64,000 bases of DNA from positions 682,001 through 746,000 of the forward strand of contig VCCP01000004.1 of the NCBI GenBank assembly GCA_005765155.1. Direction: 5' to 3'. Positions 42,283 to 55,163 of this stretch are shown here, one piece after another. How positions within the stretch are numbered: the stretch's first letter is position 1; every line of letters starts with the position of its first letter. The stretch comes from Zelopaecilomyces penicillatus. Its lineage: Eukaryota > Ascomycota > Sordariomycetes > Hypocreales > Pseudodiploosporaceae. The notes below the pieces were generated by a model. The model made no database searches and had not been told where the DNA came from. It saw only the letters and a list, made by a program, of their open reading frames with translations. The position numbers were made by a program, and so were the translations under genes.

Positions 42283-43161
42283 TCTAGTCATACTACGGGT
42301 TTATGGCATGAGATTGCACCTACAAGTCCCCAACTCGTGGTATCAACTTGTCGTCCGATGGATTCGCATCGTGGCGGTCATATAAACAATGATGGGAAAA
42401 GAGTATCACATGGAACAGTCGACGGAGACGTTGGTAGATGAATTTGACAAACCAACAGGAAGCAACAGGGGAGACGAGACCAAGGATGACCTGAATGTGA
42501 CTTGAGGGAGGGTCTGGAACTACAGTGCAGGTCTAGTGAGAGCGGATTCTTGAGCTGGTTAGACAAAAGTGGAATCTAAAGGAGGGGCAGGACTGGGCTG
42601 GGAAAGCACTCTTATAAATCCTTACATGTGAAAAGGATGTTGGGAAAGGGTGCCTTGCTTAGAGTTGTATATGGCTAATTTGCTACGGCCAAGACTTTAT
42701 TGTTTGTTATAGACTATGCCGATTGATAGACAAGCCTGTTATGAATGAAAGATTTACATATGAACGAATGCTTCTATAAATAATGAAGATTCCACGTGGA
42801 ACCTGTAGCTCTGAAACATGGAATCGCATTTGAACAAATATGATTGCCACCTTATACTCTTGCAAGGATGATTGCCGCTTATTTGCTTGAGGCAACAAGG
42901 GGTTCCATGAGTGCATTGCCCTGGTTATCAACTCTTTCATCCTTGGCATAATCTGATTCAATATTTCGATAAATTGCGTGTACTTATCTGTAACCACATG
43001 TTTTGGTGTTTTGTTATCCAGATTCCAGTGTTAGCTTCGTCCACAATGCATAATCATGCCATACAAGCCGACTCGTCAACCAGTAATCTCCGAGCACATT
43101 TGCCCATCCTAGCCCTCAGCTGGTCGACGAAACCTCAATTCCTACCTACTACCCACACTGC
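42283..43161. other. Intergenic region between convergent genes
   Basis: 3' flanks of the helicase and M20 peptidase genes. Open frames here (for example 42707-42997, 42911-43282) have no supporting features. Confidence 0.4.
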
Positions 43162-44528
43162 TCAATTCTTGCTATATCTCTGCTCAAAGTCCTGCTGCAC
43201 AGCATTCGCCACCCCATCATCCACAATCACCCGCAGCGCCATCATCGCCATCCCCTTGGCGCTCTTCATAGCCACCTCGTGAGCCTCGTCTGTACTAGCA
43301 GCGGCGGCGAACCCCCGGCTGTGGATGGAGACGTCTGGCGTTGTAGGGATTCCAAAGGCTCCGTGGAAACCGGGCACGATGTGCGATACGTTGCCCATGT
43401 CGGTGGAGGCGTTGAACGGTACGGCAGGCTTGTCGAGTACGTTTTCGCCGAGTTTGGCCATGTCTTCGATGTAGGTTTTGCAGAGACCTGCATTGGAGAT
43501 GACGTTTTTGTACGTCTCGGATCTAGAAGTCGCCCAGTTAGCACTTTGTACAAATGGGAACCCATCTCACAACAAAGCCATCCTATAAGACACAAGATAC
43601 GATGCAAACCTGCGGGTGAGAGAGAAAGAAAGGGGTTTACTAACGGAAGGAAATTAATCTTGCAGCCAGTGGCCACTGCAGCAGCTTCCAAACACGCCTT
43701 GACCCGTTCCTGGAGTTTATCGCCACGGTCTGTATTCGGGCTTCGCACATACCAATTCATACGAGTATAGTCCGGAATCACATTCGGCACCGTTCCACCG
43801 ACCTCAATGACACCATGAACTCGCTCATCCGGACGAATCTGCTGTCTCAACATAGACACATTGTTGTAGGCCGCAACCGCAGCATCCAGGGCATTAACTC
43901 CGTTCCACGGCTCACCCGCCGCATGGGCCGTTGCCCCGTGGAACTCCACGCGGAACTTGTGGCTCGCAATGAGGTCGAACCCGGCCATACCTGAACATCC
44001 CGAGTCTCCTGATCCGTTGAGGAGGTGGGAAGATATGGGGTGGGCCATGATGGCTGCGGCTATATCTTCCGGGGGGTTGAAGGCCCCCGCGTCGATGAGC
44101 TTGGCCTTGCCGCCGCCGCCTTCTTCCGCTGGCGTGCCGAGAATTCGAAGACGACCGGGGATGTTGAGTTTAGACATGGCATGCGCGGCGCCGAGAAAGG
44201 CACCGAGCGATGAGGTCGCAATCAGATTGTGTCCGCAGCCATGGCCAATGTCGGGGAGCGCATCGTACTCTGCGCAAACAACGACCTGACGACCGCCAGA
44301 TCCTATAGTTGCCTCAAAGCTAGTATCCAGGCCATACGTCTTGCGCTTCACCTCAAACCCTTGCTTCTCCAGATAATCAGACAACGTATCATGCGCAAAG
44401 AACTCCTCGTAGCACAGCTCCGGTTTACCGTGAATAGCTCGATTGACCTCCCGCAAGCTAGCGCTCAACTCATCAAGGTGAGTGTTAACAAGCTCTCGAG
44501 CCTGCTCGACGTCGACTGAATTAGCCAT
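43162..44528 (-). CDS. M20-family metallopeptidase, PM20D2-like amidohydrolase
   Basis: Exons 43641..44528 and 43162..43515 join in phase through a 125-bp intron (donor GTAAAC, branch GCTAACTG, acceptor ATCCGAG); 413 residues. A nearer CTTCTAG acceptor would shift frame. M20 features in order: HGKPELCYEEFFAHDTLS, VVVCAEYDALPDIGHGCGHNLIA (metal-binding Asp and HGCGH), GTPAEEGGGGKAKLI (catalytic Glu-Glu), the dimerisation region with KFRVEFHGATAHAAGEPWNGVNALDA, VIEVGGTVPNVIPDYT, then after the splice DMGNVSHIVPGFHGAFGIPT. PM20D2-type enzymes hydrolyse dipeptides with a C-terminal basic residue or N-acyl amino acids. No signal peptide, probably cytosolic. Confidence 0.88.
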
Positions 44529-45390
44529 AAGTAGGACACTTTTTTATGACGAATAGGTTTTGTTTAGTCGTAGAAGATAAAACTGATGTAGTTGACTCTT
44601 TTGAAATGCAATGAATCTTGAGAGATGAAGAAAACGTCACTATGAGTCGACAGCAACTTTCATGTTGTTGGCTCACGGCACGGTAATTACCTACAGAGCG
44701 GATAGCGAGTGACGGCGCAAGCTCCAGTTTCGTCTACCCCGCGATTGTGGCTGGAGGCGGGACGGGAGGTGGGGAAACGAAAAACTCCGGTGGTGTTATG
44801 AGAGCTCGAGAGTTTGTTAATATTCCAAGTAAATGCTGCTAATATCCAGGGGAAAAGGTTGATGATAGTTTTTTTGATGAGATTGCTAAAAAAAAAAGGT
44901 CTAATTTAGAGATATTTCCATCAATTCTCATGATTGTATAGCGACATCTATATATTCTGCGTGGTGACAGCGGACTTTTTAAATAGCATGTTGAGGAGCC
45001 TCCAAACTTGAAATGGAAGTGCCAAACTCAGATTGTTGAGTAGTCAGCATAACAATCTTTTTAGATATTCTCTTTACAGAAAAAAAAAGAAAACATATAG
45101 GTTGTTTAGACCCCAGTCCTTTTCTTCACCCACCTACACACCACAGCTCACGACCATGGTACATGCAATCCCAGTTACACCTTATTTATTGACCGAGTTA
45201 TCATCGACTCCCAGCCCATTCGACCTGCTACGAGCTACCTTTATCCGATATCTAACCCCCAAACCCCCAGAACCAGTTTGTATATATGCCATCTCAAGCG
45301 AACTCCAATAATATCTATATGTTAAGAGCAAGCCCATCTTCCAACCCACAAAAAAGCCAGTGTTTCCCAAATCCTTCCTATCAACTCCCT
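44529..45390. other. Intergenic region
   Basis: Promoter of the M20 peptidase gene and 3' flank of homoserine kinase. The open frame at 45033-45311 is not supported. It includes a short A10 run (44889-44898). Confidence 0.4.
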
Positions 45391-46607
45391 TTAATACCTT
45401 TCAATGTGCGTGCCCTCAGCCGGCTCCAACACCAGCCACTCGCATTTCAAGTCCTTATTCTCGTTGTACTCCCTCAGCTTCTCGATGATCTTGCCAGCAA
45501 TCTCTTCAAAGTTGCTCGTGGCCAGCGCCAGAATCGTAGGGCCAGCCCCTGACAGGCACACGCCGAGGAAACCGGGCTGGGTCTTGGGCGTAATGGACTC
45601 GACAATCTCAGTGAGGCCGGGGATGAGCGCTTGTCGGTACGGTTGGTGTACTTTGTCCTGCATGGCGAGGTAGATGAGCTCTGGGTCTGGTGGTGACTGG
45701 CCCAGCGCGACGGGGAGCAGCGCAATTCGCTGTAGGTTGAACGTCTGCATACACATTAACTAATTAGAATCGTGATAATAGTTTGCCTGGAGAGGATCCA
45801 TTGGACTTACAACGTCTGCCCGCGGGTACTTCTCGGGGAGCACAGCTCGAGCTTGGTGTGTGGGGACTATGAAGTCGGGAATGATGGCAACGGCCTTGAT
45901 CTCCTTGGTCCAGGGAAACTTGATGTGGTGTCCGATGCCATGAGGCGGCTTCGGGGGCTGTTTGCCTGTGTCAACTCCGCCTGCTGGTGCGGGAAGCACC
46001 TCACTCAAGGGGATTTCGATTCTGGAAGCGTCTTCGGGCTTCAAGGGCATCAGATATGTTCCCACAAAACCTCCGAAAAGTGCAGCGCCGACGTTGTCCG
46101 GGTGTCTCTCTGTCCAGTCAATTAGTTCCGCCATTCCCGTATAAGTTCTTTCAACATGTGATAGAAGATTATCCTACCTATCATCAGGCAATAGTCGAAC
46201 AGCCTGTCAATGTCGAGATTGTGCAGGCCGCCGACTTGTTTCCCCAGCATCACGCCAGCCACGACAGCAGCGCCAGAACTTCCCAGACCCCTACCGAGAG
46301 GAATTGGGTTCTTAATATGGACATGAGTCTCGACGGGGAACTCGCGCTGTTCGTGACATCGAAGGACGTAGAGGGCGACGCGGGTGATGAGGTTGTGCTG
46401 CGGATCGAGGCTGATATCATCCGTGCCCTCGCCCTGCCCCTCGTACGTGACCCTACAGTTCAGAGGGTGCTCCGAGCTGCCCTTGGAGCGATCGATGGTG
46501 ACGTGTAGCTCGAGGTAGATGGACAATGCGAGGCCAATAACATCGAAGCCGGGACCGATGTTGGCGCTGGAACACGGCGTCTTGATAACGAAAGTCTCCT
46601 TCTCCAT
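45391..46607 (-). CDS. THR1: Homoserine kinase
   Basis: Three exons: 46178..46607, 45811..46109 and 45391..45744, with introns of 68 bp (donor GTAGGA, acceptor GGACAG) and 66 bp (donor GTAAGT, acceptor TATGCAG); 360 residues, close to yeast Thr1 (357). GHMP-kinase fold: N-terminal PCSSANIGPGFDVIGLAL, the ATP-binding loop PLGRGLGSSGAAVVAGV, then YCLMIERHPDNVGAALFGGFVG spanning the first splice, and C-terminal GVCLSGAGPTILALA. It phosphorylates homoserine in threonine/isoleucine biosynthesis in the cytosol. Confidence 0.96.
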
Positions 46608-49600
46608 AGCGGCGGGGGTATGGATTTCGGTGTCGTGAATCGTGATGTCTGCTGGACGGGCTCTGATTGCCTGGGTATACGGTGTGGGCGGTCAATTTCA
46701 ATTGGTCTTCTCTATCATCACTGTTCTAGTAAGTGGATTCGGCCAGGGCTGGTGATAGAGCAACGATGCGGCCAAGGTGTGAGTCCACTCGCGAAATCGT
46801 CGGTAAGTTCAAACTGTGTGGTCGAGGGCGACGATGCCTGCCGATGACCGGAGCAGAAGACAGCTGGTGGTAGTTGTGCAAATCATACTGCACTAGATAT
46901 TTTTGTGTGTCCCACTTTTAGTATTGGCATACCATACATAAAAGCCGTGCACAAAGGTCTTCGGGACGTTGGCATCACGCCAGATACATGTGAATAATTG
47001 CCCATTGCAATAAATCTGAGAAAATCCAAGATGTTTGTTTAATTTAGAAGCATATTAAAATTCTGTATTTCAGTTCAACACTTCCAAAGCAAATTAAACT
47101 GCAGCAAAAAAAGTTTCAAATAGATTTACCACCTGAATCTGTGTCATGGCGAATATTTGAAGCGTATACAAATGTCTATGGGATATCACTTAACATATGA
47201 AGCTTCACTTTTTAAGCATTTTGAATAAGTAATAAGCTTGATGTTAACATTTATAAGCCCCAGAGTTCGTAGAAGATGTACACAACGAGATGATCACTAG
47301 GCAGCTCTGCCTAAGTAGGCGTAAATGCCCAACACTGGATCTTTCTTCATTGTATAACGCTGCAAGGATTTTGTACTATGCTGACACCATTGGTTATCCC
47401 CGACAAGGGTAACGGATCCCTCAGAATGTTCGTATGACATGTAAATGACAACTGAGAGCGCGCGCAATGTGATCAGCATGATGAGGATGAAGAACCTTGC
47501 CTTGATGTCAATGTAAAATTTATTCGTCAAATGTGTCGCAATTCCTCCACTACCAAGCAAGTTCGTATGAATGAGCATAACACTGGATTATGAAGGCATG
47601 GCCGATTGTCAAGTATGTCAATCGACATTCGAATTTGGTTGGCTTACTTGTTGCATGTTTACCTAGTGGTTCTATATTTGAAGATCGCTTGTAAACCCCC
47701 AATCTAATTTGGTAACTTGTTTGATATATCAATTATCTTCTTAAAGTAAATAAAAGAATAAATGTCCAAACGTTTCCCTCCGGTGAGCATCAGCACTTGT
47801 CCAGTCGGGAGAGTTACAGGTGGGGAAACCCCATACACCGACCACAAACTCATGCAGTGAAGTGAGTATTTTACGATATCGTATTTACGGTCTGACCTTG
47901 CGATTGGAAACCATTGGATCTGACTGCACATGATACATCATGTTTTCACGTCTGACGCTGTGCTACCTGTGGATCTATAAATGCCCTAGCCAGCTACAGG
48001 GTGCGGAATCGTGCGATGTGACCATTCCAGGATGGTTGTACGGCAGCCAAAAGCCGGGGGGCAGCAGACCCAACGCCTAGCAAGGGTCAGCATAAAGTCA
48101 CGCAACTACCGGCCAGCTACGTGTTATATAGATCGGGGTCAGGCTTGGCACAAACCACGAAATTGATTAAAAACACTTGGCAAAGGTGAGAATAGTTGCC
48201 TAACAACGGAGGCAATGGACTCGGGGCTCTGTGATGACGACGATACAAAAGGTAAATGGACTTCAAGTGACAGCGAGGTGCCGAAGTAGGTAGCGCTAAT
48301 GTCGGCTGCTAGACCGCTGTAGTCACTGCAACATAGCATGTCAACAGGGCACATCGTTTCCAGTAGCTCGGTTCTAAACTCAAACACAACTGGACCCTTG
48401 GAATCTGTAGTAAACTTTCAGGAGGAATTGATTAAGGTACCTACACAGTATTTCATGTGATTGTCAAAGAACCAGCGGTCCTTACCTATGTGTGCTTTCG
48501 CTCACACGTAGACTGGCATTCTACGACAAACAAGAACAAAAACGAAATAGCAACCTTAACATCGGGTGCAACGTAGCAACGCATTGAACCGGGAAAGGCA
48601 GGCCCAGGCCATACCGAGTCTATCCGCATTCCAAAGCGCACTGGGGTAAGCAGCCACAGCCTTTGCTGTTTGGTCGGCAGTTCGACAGGCAGGGGATTTA
48701 TGTTTATGTATTATGCGGGGATGTTCTGCTTTCGTATACGAGCGATATGACCTTGTTAGATGTCGCCTCCCACCAACAAACAGTATTCTTCACTCACTGT
48801 GCTAGAAACATGGACATTGGTGTGATTTATGCGCATGTAGATCAACACCAAAACATATATACGGGTGGATCGGCAGATCAGCATCATAGGCTGGCTGGCT
48901 GGCTGCATCATCGGGACAGTGTGCAAAAGTATCACAGACATGAGCGGCTTAATAGAGGACATGCATTTTTTTATTCGGAGATTTCTGCAAAGGCCTCGAC
49001 GCGGCCAGGTGCATATGCAGCAATGTGAAAAGCTGTGTGATTGTAAAGTTTCAAACTTCATTAGCCTTTATTAACCTCTGAGTTTTGATGCGGACATTCA
49101 ATTTGCGTGTTTGGGTTTTTTTTCGTAGCCGGTTTATCATGTTCGGCTTTGCACCCAATGAAATGGTGTTTTTGTTATTTTTAGCTCAGGCTGGGGCCTT
49201 TAATTAGTTGAAGAAGATCAGGTGCCGGCTCACTGCGTCATGCAATACGAGCGCGGTGCACGGGCTCTTGAACCGGAGGCTGGGCGATGGATGGATACTG
49301 AGTGAGGCGATGCTGGGCTGATGGTGGTGCTGTACGGGGGTCGCGGTCCGAGCAGACAGCGCAGTTACAGGTCCACGGGCCCATATTCTACAGCGCATCT
49401 ATAGGCGTCGGGTGGAACATATCCATAGCCTTCCAGCCAAGAATAGGCACCGCGGATGCTCCGTGCACCAGAGGCGACGAACATAGCCTTGAATCCTAAA
49501 TCTTTCCATCCATCCTCTCGGACCAAGCGACTGGACCTCAGACGAATGTATGGATGACGCCGCCAGCCAATGATCTGTTTGTATGTGTTATGTTGTGTTT

Positions 49601-50221
49601 TGTTTAGTTCGTTTGTCATGCCAGCGCATAAACGAAACGAAGGCATTGAGGTCGAAGCCAGACATCGCCCCGGGCCGCCCAACTAATTGAACGGACCAAC
49701 TCCACAATACGGCACACGGCACTTTGGGGCGAATGGCCTGGATGTCACACACACACACACACTGCGCATCTCGGCATAACCAAAACTTGCCCTGCCTACC
49801 TATTTACTGTGTACAGTATGAAAATATATGTACGCTTGGTGGGTCGGTCTGTCGGCTCTGCATTCGTATCGAGGCCGCACCGCCTCTCCAGTCGTTCTCT
49901 CTCTCCAATCGCCGAGAGCCGTTTTTTGTTTTCTCGTATACGGAAGCCGGCTGCTGACCGAAGCCTGCCTGCGATGGCGACATCATGCAGATGCGCATTT
50001 GGGGCTGCTATGCTGAGTAGAGTAGTCAAACCACCAAAACACATGCAGTGATGAAAGGTTATAAATGACCACAGCTGCCTTACATTTTTTTTTTTTTCTT
50101 CTTCTCCTCATCATCAAGCTACTCTCGCATCCATCCATCACATCTACAACTCTACAACTCTACAACTCTACAAACACAAAGCATCATCATCATCTACAAG
50201 TCAACCAACACACCAGCCAAC
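46608..50221. other. Gene-poor region (3.6 kb)
   Basis: Contains the THR1 promoter at the left and the cerato-platanin promoter at the right. The section from about 46.9 to 47.8 kb is visibly AT-rich; a minus frame at 47297-47578 resembles the end of a membrane protein (hydrophobic helix, then GDNQW) but has no start or continuation that I can support. There is a short GGCT run near 48890 and a (CA)8 tract at about 49746-49762. No other features. Confidence 0.4.
50060..50066 (+). promoter_or_regulatory. TATA-like element of the cerato-platanin gene
   Basis: TATAAAT about 155 bp before the ATG at 50222. The leader that follows is T- then C/A-rich and contains three to four copies of CTACAACT at 50144-50172. 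Confidence 0.5.
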
Positions 50222-50715
50222 ATGCAGCTGTCTACTCTCTTCTCCGCTGCCGCGCTCGTCGCCTCCGTCTCCGCCGTCTCAGGTAAGCTTTCTTTTATTC
50301 AAAAAGCCAAAGAGGCCATACTCAATAATTACCCATACTAACAATAACATAAATAGTCTCCTACGACCAAGGCTACGACAACGCTGGCCGATCTCTCACT
50401 GCCATCTCCTGCTCCGATGGACCCAACGGTCTCATGACCAAGCACCCCTCATGGACCACCCAGGGCAACATCCCCCGATTCCCTTATATCGGAGGCGCAG
50501 ACATCATCGCCGGCTGGAACTCCCCCGAGTGCGGCAGCTGCTGGAGACTCGAGTACAAGGGCAAGGTCATCAACGTCCTGGCTGTCGACCGCGCCTCCCC
50601 CGGATTCAATCTTGCGCTCGGCGCTATGAATGCGCTTACTGGCGGCCAGGCAGTCAAGCTCGGTCGCATCGACGTCAAGGCCACCAGGGCTAATGTCAGA
50701 GACTGCGGCCTGTAA
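50222..50715 (+). CDS. Cerato-platanin family secreted protein
   Basis: Exons 50222..50282 and 50357..50715 with a 74-bp intron (donor GTAAGC, acceptor AAATAG); 139 residues, the usual family length. Signal peptide MQLSTLFSAAALVASVSAVS, with the intron falling just after it. The mature sequence starts VSYDQGYDNAGRSLTAISC and contains GLMTKHPSWTTQGNIPRFPYIGG, CGSCWRLEYKGKVINVLAVD and GFNLALGAMNALTGGQAV, ending RDCGL, with the four conserved cysteines. Members (Sm1/Epl1, cerato-platanin) are abundant, chitin-binding, self-assembling cell-wall and secreted proteins recognised by plants. Paralogue identity within the family is not assigned. Confidence 0.95.
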
Positions 50716-51044
50716 ATGGGAAGAGACTGTGTGAAAAGGGGAGGAATGCAGGCTGGTGGCTGGCTTTACTTGAGCGACTCAAGCGCAACGATGACGATTA
50801 CATAACTCTAATAGTAATAGATAGAACGAGACCTAATGAATGGGCGAAGCCCATGATAATAATATTCAAACTCTTACATTGCATGACGCTACTTTTTGTC
50901 TATCGTTGCCTACCTATCCTATCTTTTCAGCATGTGAGTGTGACAAACAGCATCACGCGCACAGCTGCCGCTTCCAGCGTAAACCCCTACTCCTAAGCCG
51001 AATTAGCATCAAGATCTCTCATCCAATCACATTCAAGGAATTCG

Positions 51045-51117
51045 GCCTTGTTAGCTCAATCGGTAGAGCGTGAGACTCTTAATCTCAAGGTTCAGGGTTC
51101 GACCCCCTGGCAGGGCT
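51045..51117 (+). tRNA. tRNA-Lys(CUU), copy 1
   Basis: 73-nt cloverleaf without intron. Acceptor stem GCCTTGT/GCAGGGC, D arm GCTC/GAGC, anticodon stem TGAGA/TCTCA with loop CTCTTAA (anticodon CTT), T arm CAGGG/CCCTG with TTCGACC, discriminator T as in yeast tRNA-Lys(CUU). Confidence 0.95.
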
Positions 51118-51996
51118 TTCATTTTGCATTTCTCATCTCTTTTTTGCGCCTTTTTTTCGTGGTCCTCTGGCCTTTTTCACCCGAATGACGGGTCAGTGTG
51201 TGTGTATGTGTTGCATGTTGGTGGGGTTGTAGCGCGGCCCCACTAGTGCCGGAGCCCGGGGGTGTCAGTTGTGCATTGGTGTCCGCGTTGGGAAACCTGT
51301 AGAGGGTTGACATGGTATGTTATGTGTGTAGTTGTAATAGATAGCCCGCAGAGTTATTGGAAATGATTGGTTGCAGAAAGATTAAATCATCTTCGTTTCT
51401 AGCTGAAATTGAATTTGTAGGGAAAGAGACTCATGTATGTTTTTACCTGTGCTCCAGGACCCAGAATCATAGTATCCCGTTTTTTGTTCATCGTGAAGTT
51501 TTCTTTACGACCGAAATGGTATAAGAACAAACAACTGTCAAAACGAATGTAATCTGAAATCATTGACCAACAGAATTATAGAGAATATTAACTCCATCAT
51601 CATCTTGCTTCTCATTAATCACAATTAATCCTTCCATTTGGACGCGTCTCCGTTAAATAGGTGCACGACTAATTTCATGCATCATGTGTAGGGTATTTTC
51701 TACCGTCGTCCTTTCCTTCAATAGGGCACATCAGTGGATCCCGCCTAGAACATTAGCGCAGTTCTTCCCATAATCCCCACTGAAGAAAAAAAAAATCTTT
51801 CTCACAACCCCACCACCGGCACATCTCACGATACATAGGTACTGCACACGAAAAACCGAAGCGCTCCACAACATCCACATCATCCACCCGCGGCACAAAA
51901 AAAACAGCGCAGTTTTTTTTTCTCTTTCCCATTCTGCAAAAAGAACTTGAGGTGATTATGTTCTTTACTCACCCAATCAAGTTCAAGCTTTAATTA
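51118..51996. other. Spacer between the two tRNA-Lys genes
   Basis: About 880 bp with T-runs after the first tRNA (polymerase III terminator-like TTTTTTG and TTTTTTTCG within 50 bp). No protein gene is supported; the minus frame at 51119-51313 is Thr/Lys/Arg-rich without features. Confidence 0.4.
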
Positions 51997-52069
51997 GCCT
52001 TGTTAGCTCAATCGGTAGAGCGTGAGACTCTTAATCTCAAGGTTCAGGGTTCGACCCCCTGGCAGGGCT
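51997..52069 (+). tRNA. tRNA-Lys(CUU), copy 2
   Basis: Identical over all 73 nt to the copy at 51045 and on the same strand, 952 bp downstream start to start. The 20 bp upstream of each copy also resemble each other (CCAATCA followed by TTCAAG). A T-run follows within 30 bp, as expected for RNA polymerase III termination. Confidence 0.95.
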
Positions 52070-52294
52070 TCTCTTCTGTTGATGTACGATTCAGTTCTTT
52101 TTTTTTTTTGTCTTTGGGAGAATCATCATAGGTTGCCATATTTCTTGAAACTATGGATGGTTTGAATACATGTAAAACTGCATTTTAGTCTACAATAATC
52201 ATCTACAATATATGTACATTCCTTCTGGGGGGGTTGAGAGCTCATCTTGACCCAAGAGTAGAGTGACACCATCTGCAATCGGCCAGCAGGTGTA

Positions 52295-53176
52295 TCAGCT
52301 CCTATCTTCTAGATATCGCATCATCTCAGAAACCGCCTCCCGATACAACAGCATCGCATACGCCTTATGAAACTTCCAAATAATGGTCGGCCCTATGCCT
52401 TTATTCACCGTTGGGTTACAAGCCATGGAGTCGAAACGAACGCAGACCCGTGTCCGGCCCTCTTCTGAGCCCGGCTCGTTACGGATAATACTGAAGCGAT
52501 GCGCCCCGGCGAAGCGTGACTGCTCAGAGCCAAACGCAAAGTCTATACTGCTTTCTGTTGTTTTGTGCATTTGTTTGTGGTCATTTTTGTCGCGTGTTTC
52601 TGCAGCAGTTACTGCGTTTTGTGCATCGACGAAGTAGAAACTGCCCCAGAGTACTGATCGCAGTGGTGGTAAGGTGTGCTCTGATAACTCGGACGCGTTC
52701 CAAATTTGTTGAGATGTTTTTGTCAGCGAAAAATCTAGAAACAACTACCATGTTAGAAGGTGCATTCAAGTGCAATTGTGTAAATTTGACTGTTTTCACT
52801 TACTAGAAAACCCCGACGCTTCTGGTCTTACTCTCTTCAAAACCGCTGCCTCCGGCGCAAACACCCACCCCCCAAAGAACCCCTTGACAAACTGCGCCAG
52901 CAACACCTCATCCGAAACATCACAATGCCGCAACGGCAGCTCCAGCATCATGTAACGAGAATCCGCAATGGCCATGTGATCCCGCGGATTAACTACCTTT
53001 CGGACCGTCGCTGAGTTGCGAAATGAGTCGGAGATGCTGTCCGCGGCTGTGATGTGGGTCGGGTCTGCCGCGCGGAGGGATCGGTAGGTAGCGGCGGCTG
53101 TGTAGGTGCCCGCGGCGGCGGTGGCTGCGAAGATGGAGAGGGCGACGGCGCGGCCGGTGAGGGTTGGGAAGGCCAT
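52295..53176 (-). CDS. Conserved-looking hypothetical protein with N-terminal hydrophobic segment
   Basis: Exons 52804..53176 and 52295..52734 join through a 69-bp intron (donor GTAAGT, acceptor GTTTCTAG); 270 residues. Residues 10-28 (AVALSIFAATAAAGTYTAAA) form a hydrophobic Ala-rich segment that may be a membrane anchor or mitochondrial signal. The rest is globular: SDEVLLAQFVKGFFGGWVFAPEAAVLK, a middle region with SFYFVDAQNAVTAAET, then RVCVRFDSMACNPTVNKG and a helical C-terminus (KAYAMLLYREAVSEMMRYLED). Splice signals and composition make it a credible gene; I do not recognise the family. Confidence 0.65.
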
Positions 53177-53690
53177 GGATGTGTATGTGAGATTGGAATT
53201 GAATGGAATTGATTTTTTATTATGATGCTTTTAATTGATTGATGAGATGATTTTAGTCGTGATGGATTATGTGTAAGTATAACTTCAGGCGGCCAGCAGG
53301 TTAAGTATGCCACTCTAAGGTAGGGATTGAGTTGGTTGGAGAGCCTTGTGTTCCGGTATAACCCGTCGCAGACTGAGTCACAACAGTCCCATGACTACTT
53401 CAGCCCAAAAATCATTATTGATAATCCGGTATTCTGCATCTGCGTTGCGAATAAATCTCCAATAACGCGCATCTTGTATGACGTTGAAGTTTCTCGCATT
53501 ACACCAAGGGAACAATCATCGGGTGTTGGATTCCGAAACACGGCCCGCATCGGAACGTTCCGCTAAATATTACAATTACAAGGGAAACACAGCAATGCAG
53601 GGTGTAACCAAATGGATAGTATTAGATTATAGTTGGATCAGGCTACAAAGTGCTCTACACGAACTAGCCTATTCACATTCGCAGACGTTT

Positions 53691-55163
53691 CTACTCATTG
53701 CTCCCCGCCTCGTTCAATGCCTCTGCATCGGATTCCTCAGGGGGCGGGTGCCTGTCATGCCACGGCTCAAAGACGCTCGCGCCCTTGAGCAACCCGCCAA
53801 CCGTCTCCCATATGGTGAGGAAAGCAAACAGCGACATCACAATAGCCATAAACTCGGTGGTGGTCAGGTGGTGGTGAGCCAGGGGCAGAACCAACAGGAT
53901 GATGGAAACAACCAGCCGCATTCCGATTCTTGGAATCTTGGACAGGACCAAGCAATCCTCGTCATCGGTTCGATACAGCATGCCATAGATCCATAAGCAG
54001 AACATTCCAACACCGAGGCCACCGCCCAGCAACCACTGCTGGCCTTCCTCAAATTCTTCTAGTTTCGTGCTGATAGCGGCGATGTGACCGCCAATCAAGA
54101 AAGAGGCAGAGAGTGGCAGATGGAGCAGGAAGAAGCCAAACGCAGTCCAGGCGGATCGGCGAATCGGATGCGTGGCCTGGATACTGCCGTCACCGCTCAC
54201 ATAGATCCAATTGAGGCAGAAGGCAATGATGAGTGTGAAGGCAGCCTTGGCATACCCGTCTGTCAGACCAACACCAGCAGGGTCGCCCACAATCACGCTG
54301 TAGACAAACTCGCCAAGAATGATAATGAAAAAGGCAGCCATGCGGTCAACCTCGTGGGCGATGTCGGCAGCAGTGCTATACGTAAGGTTTAGCTTCTTCT
54401 TGATCCAGGGGCTCAGCGTCAAGGACCACGTCGCCTCCTGATACACAATCATGATAACCACAACCGCAATCTTGGCCTTGATGCTAACACTCTCAAAGAA
54501 CAGAGGGATCGCGATCAAAATACCGCCAAACATGCAGCCAGCCATAATACGAGCCTGCGCGCGGTGCTGGTAGCTCGCAAATGAGCTGATGAGAAACGCG
54601 CACATGGTGGTGAAGCGAGCAACGATATAGGCGCCCGCGGCAGTACGCAGAGCGGAGATGTCCTCGTCGACGAGCCGGGCGTTGTTGGCGTACAGGACGA
54701 GGAGGGCCATGACCCAGAGAATGATGAGCCGCTGGAGGAGGTCGTCGGTGTAGTACGAGTTCATGATTTCGCGCAGGTCGGCCCAGATGTGCCATGCTGG
54801 CGCGAAGATGAGGATGTACTTGAGGAGATGGGCGCCATTGGGGTGTTCGGCGAGGTCCTCGCTAAAGTTTGCGACAATGGCGACGTCTGGGGATAATCCA
54901 TGGTTAGCTAACACTTCATGCTATGGAGCTGTTTTCTTGTATTTGGAGATGGTGAAACTGTGAAGGAGCTTCATATGCATAGACACCACTGGGAAAAAGA
55001 CAAACTCACACAAAAGATCCAGAAACAGCTCAAAGCGACCAGCCTGCCGCTCCTCGTCCTTGACCTTTTGCAATTGACCCTTGTAAAACCATTGCAGCGC
55101 CTTGGGCCGCTTGACGATGTAGCGCTCGCCCTTGGGAGCCTCCTGCAGCTCGTTGCAGTTCAT
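53691..55163 (-). CDS. LtrA-like multipass membrane protein (low temperature requirement A)
   Basis: Exons 55010..55163 and 53691..54886 with a 123-bp intron (donor GTGAGT, branch GCTAACCA, acceptor CCCCAG); 449 residues. The splice recreates the LtrA signature ELFLDLLYVAIVANFSEDL. Roughly ten hydrophobic segments follow (LIILWVMALLVLYANNARLV, MAAFFIIILGEFVYSVIVG, AAFTLIIAFCLNWIYV, AFGFFLLHLPLSASFLIGGHIA, MRLVVSIILLVLPLAHHHL). Bacterial LtrA was named for growth of Listeria in the cold; the biochemical role in fungi is unknown. The C-terminal tail is acidic. Confidence 0.9.

Noticed and set aside
47297..47931. Fragmentary minus-strand frames resembling the end of a membrane protein
   Set aside because: Only a short hydrophobic helix and a GDNQW motif; no continuous gene model can be built.
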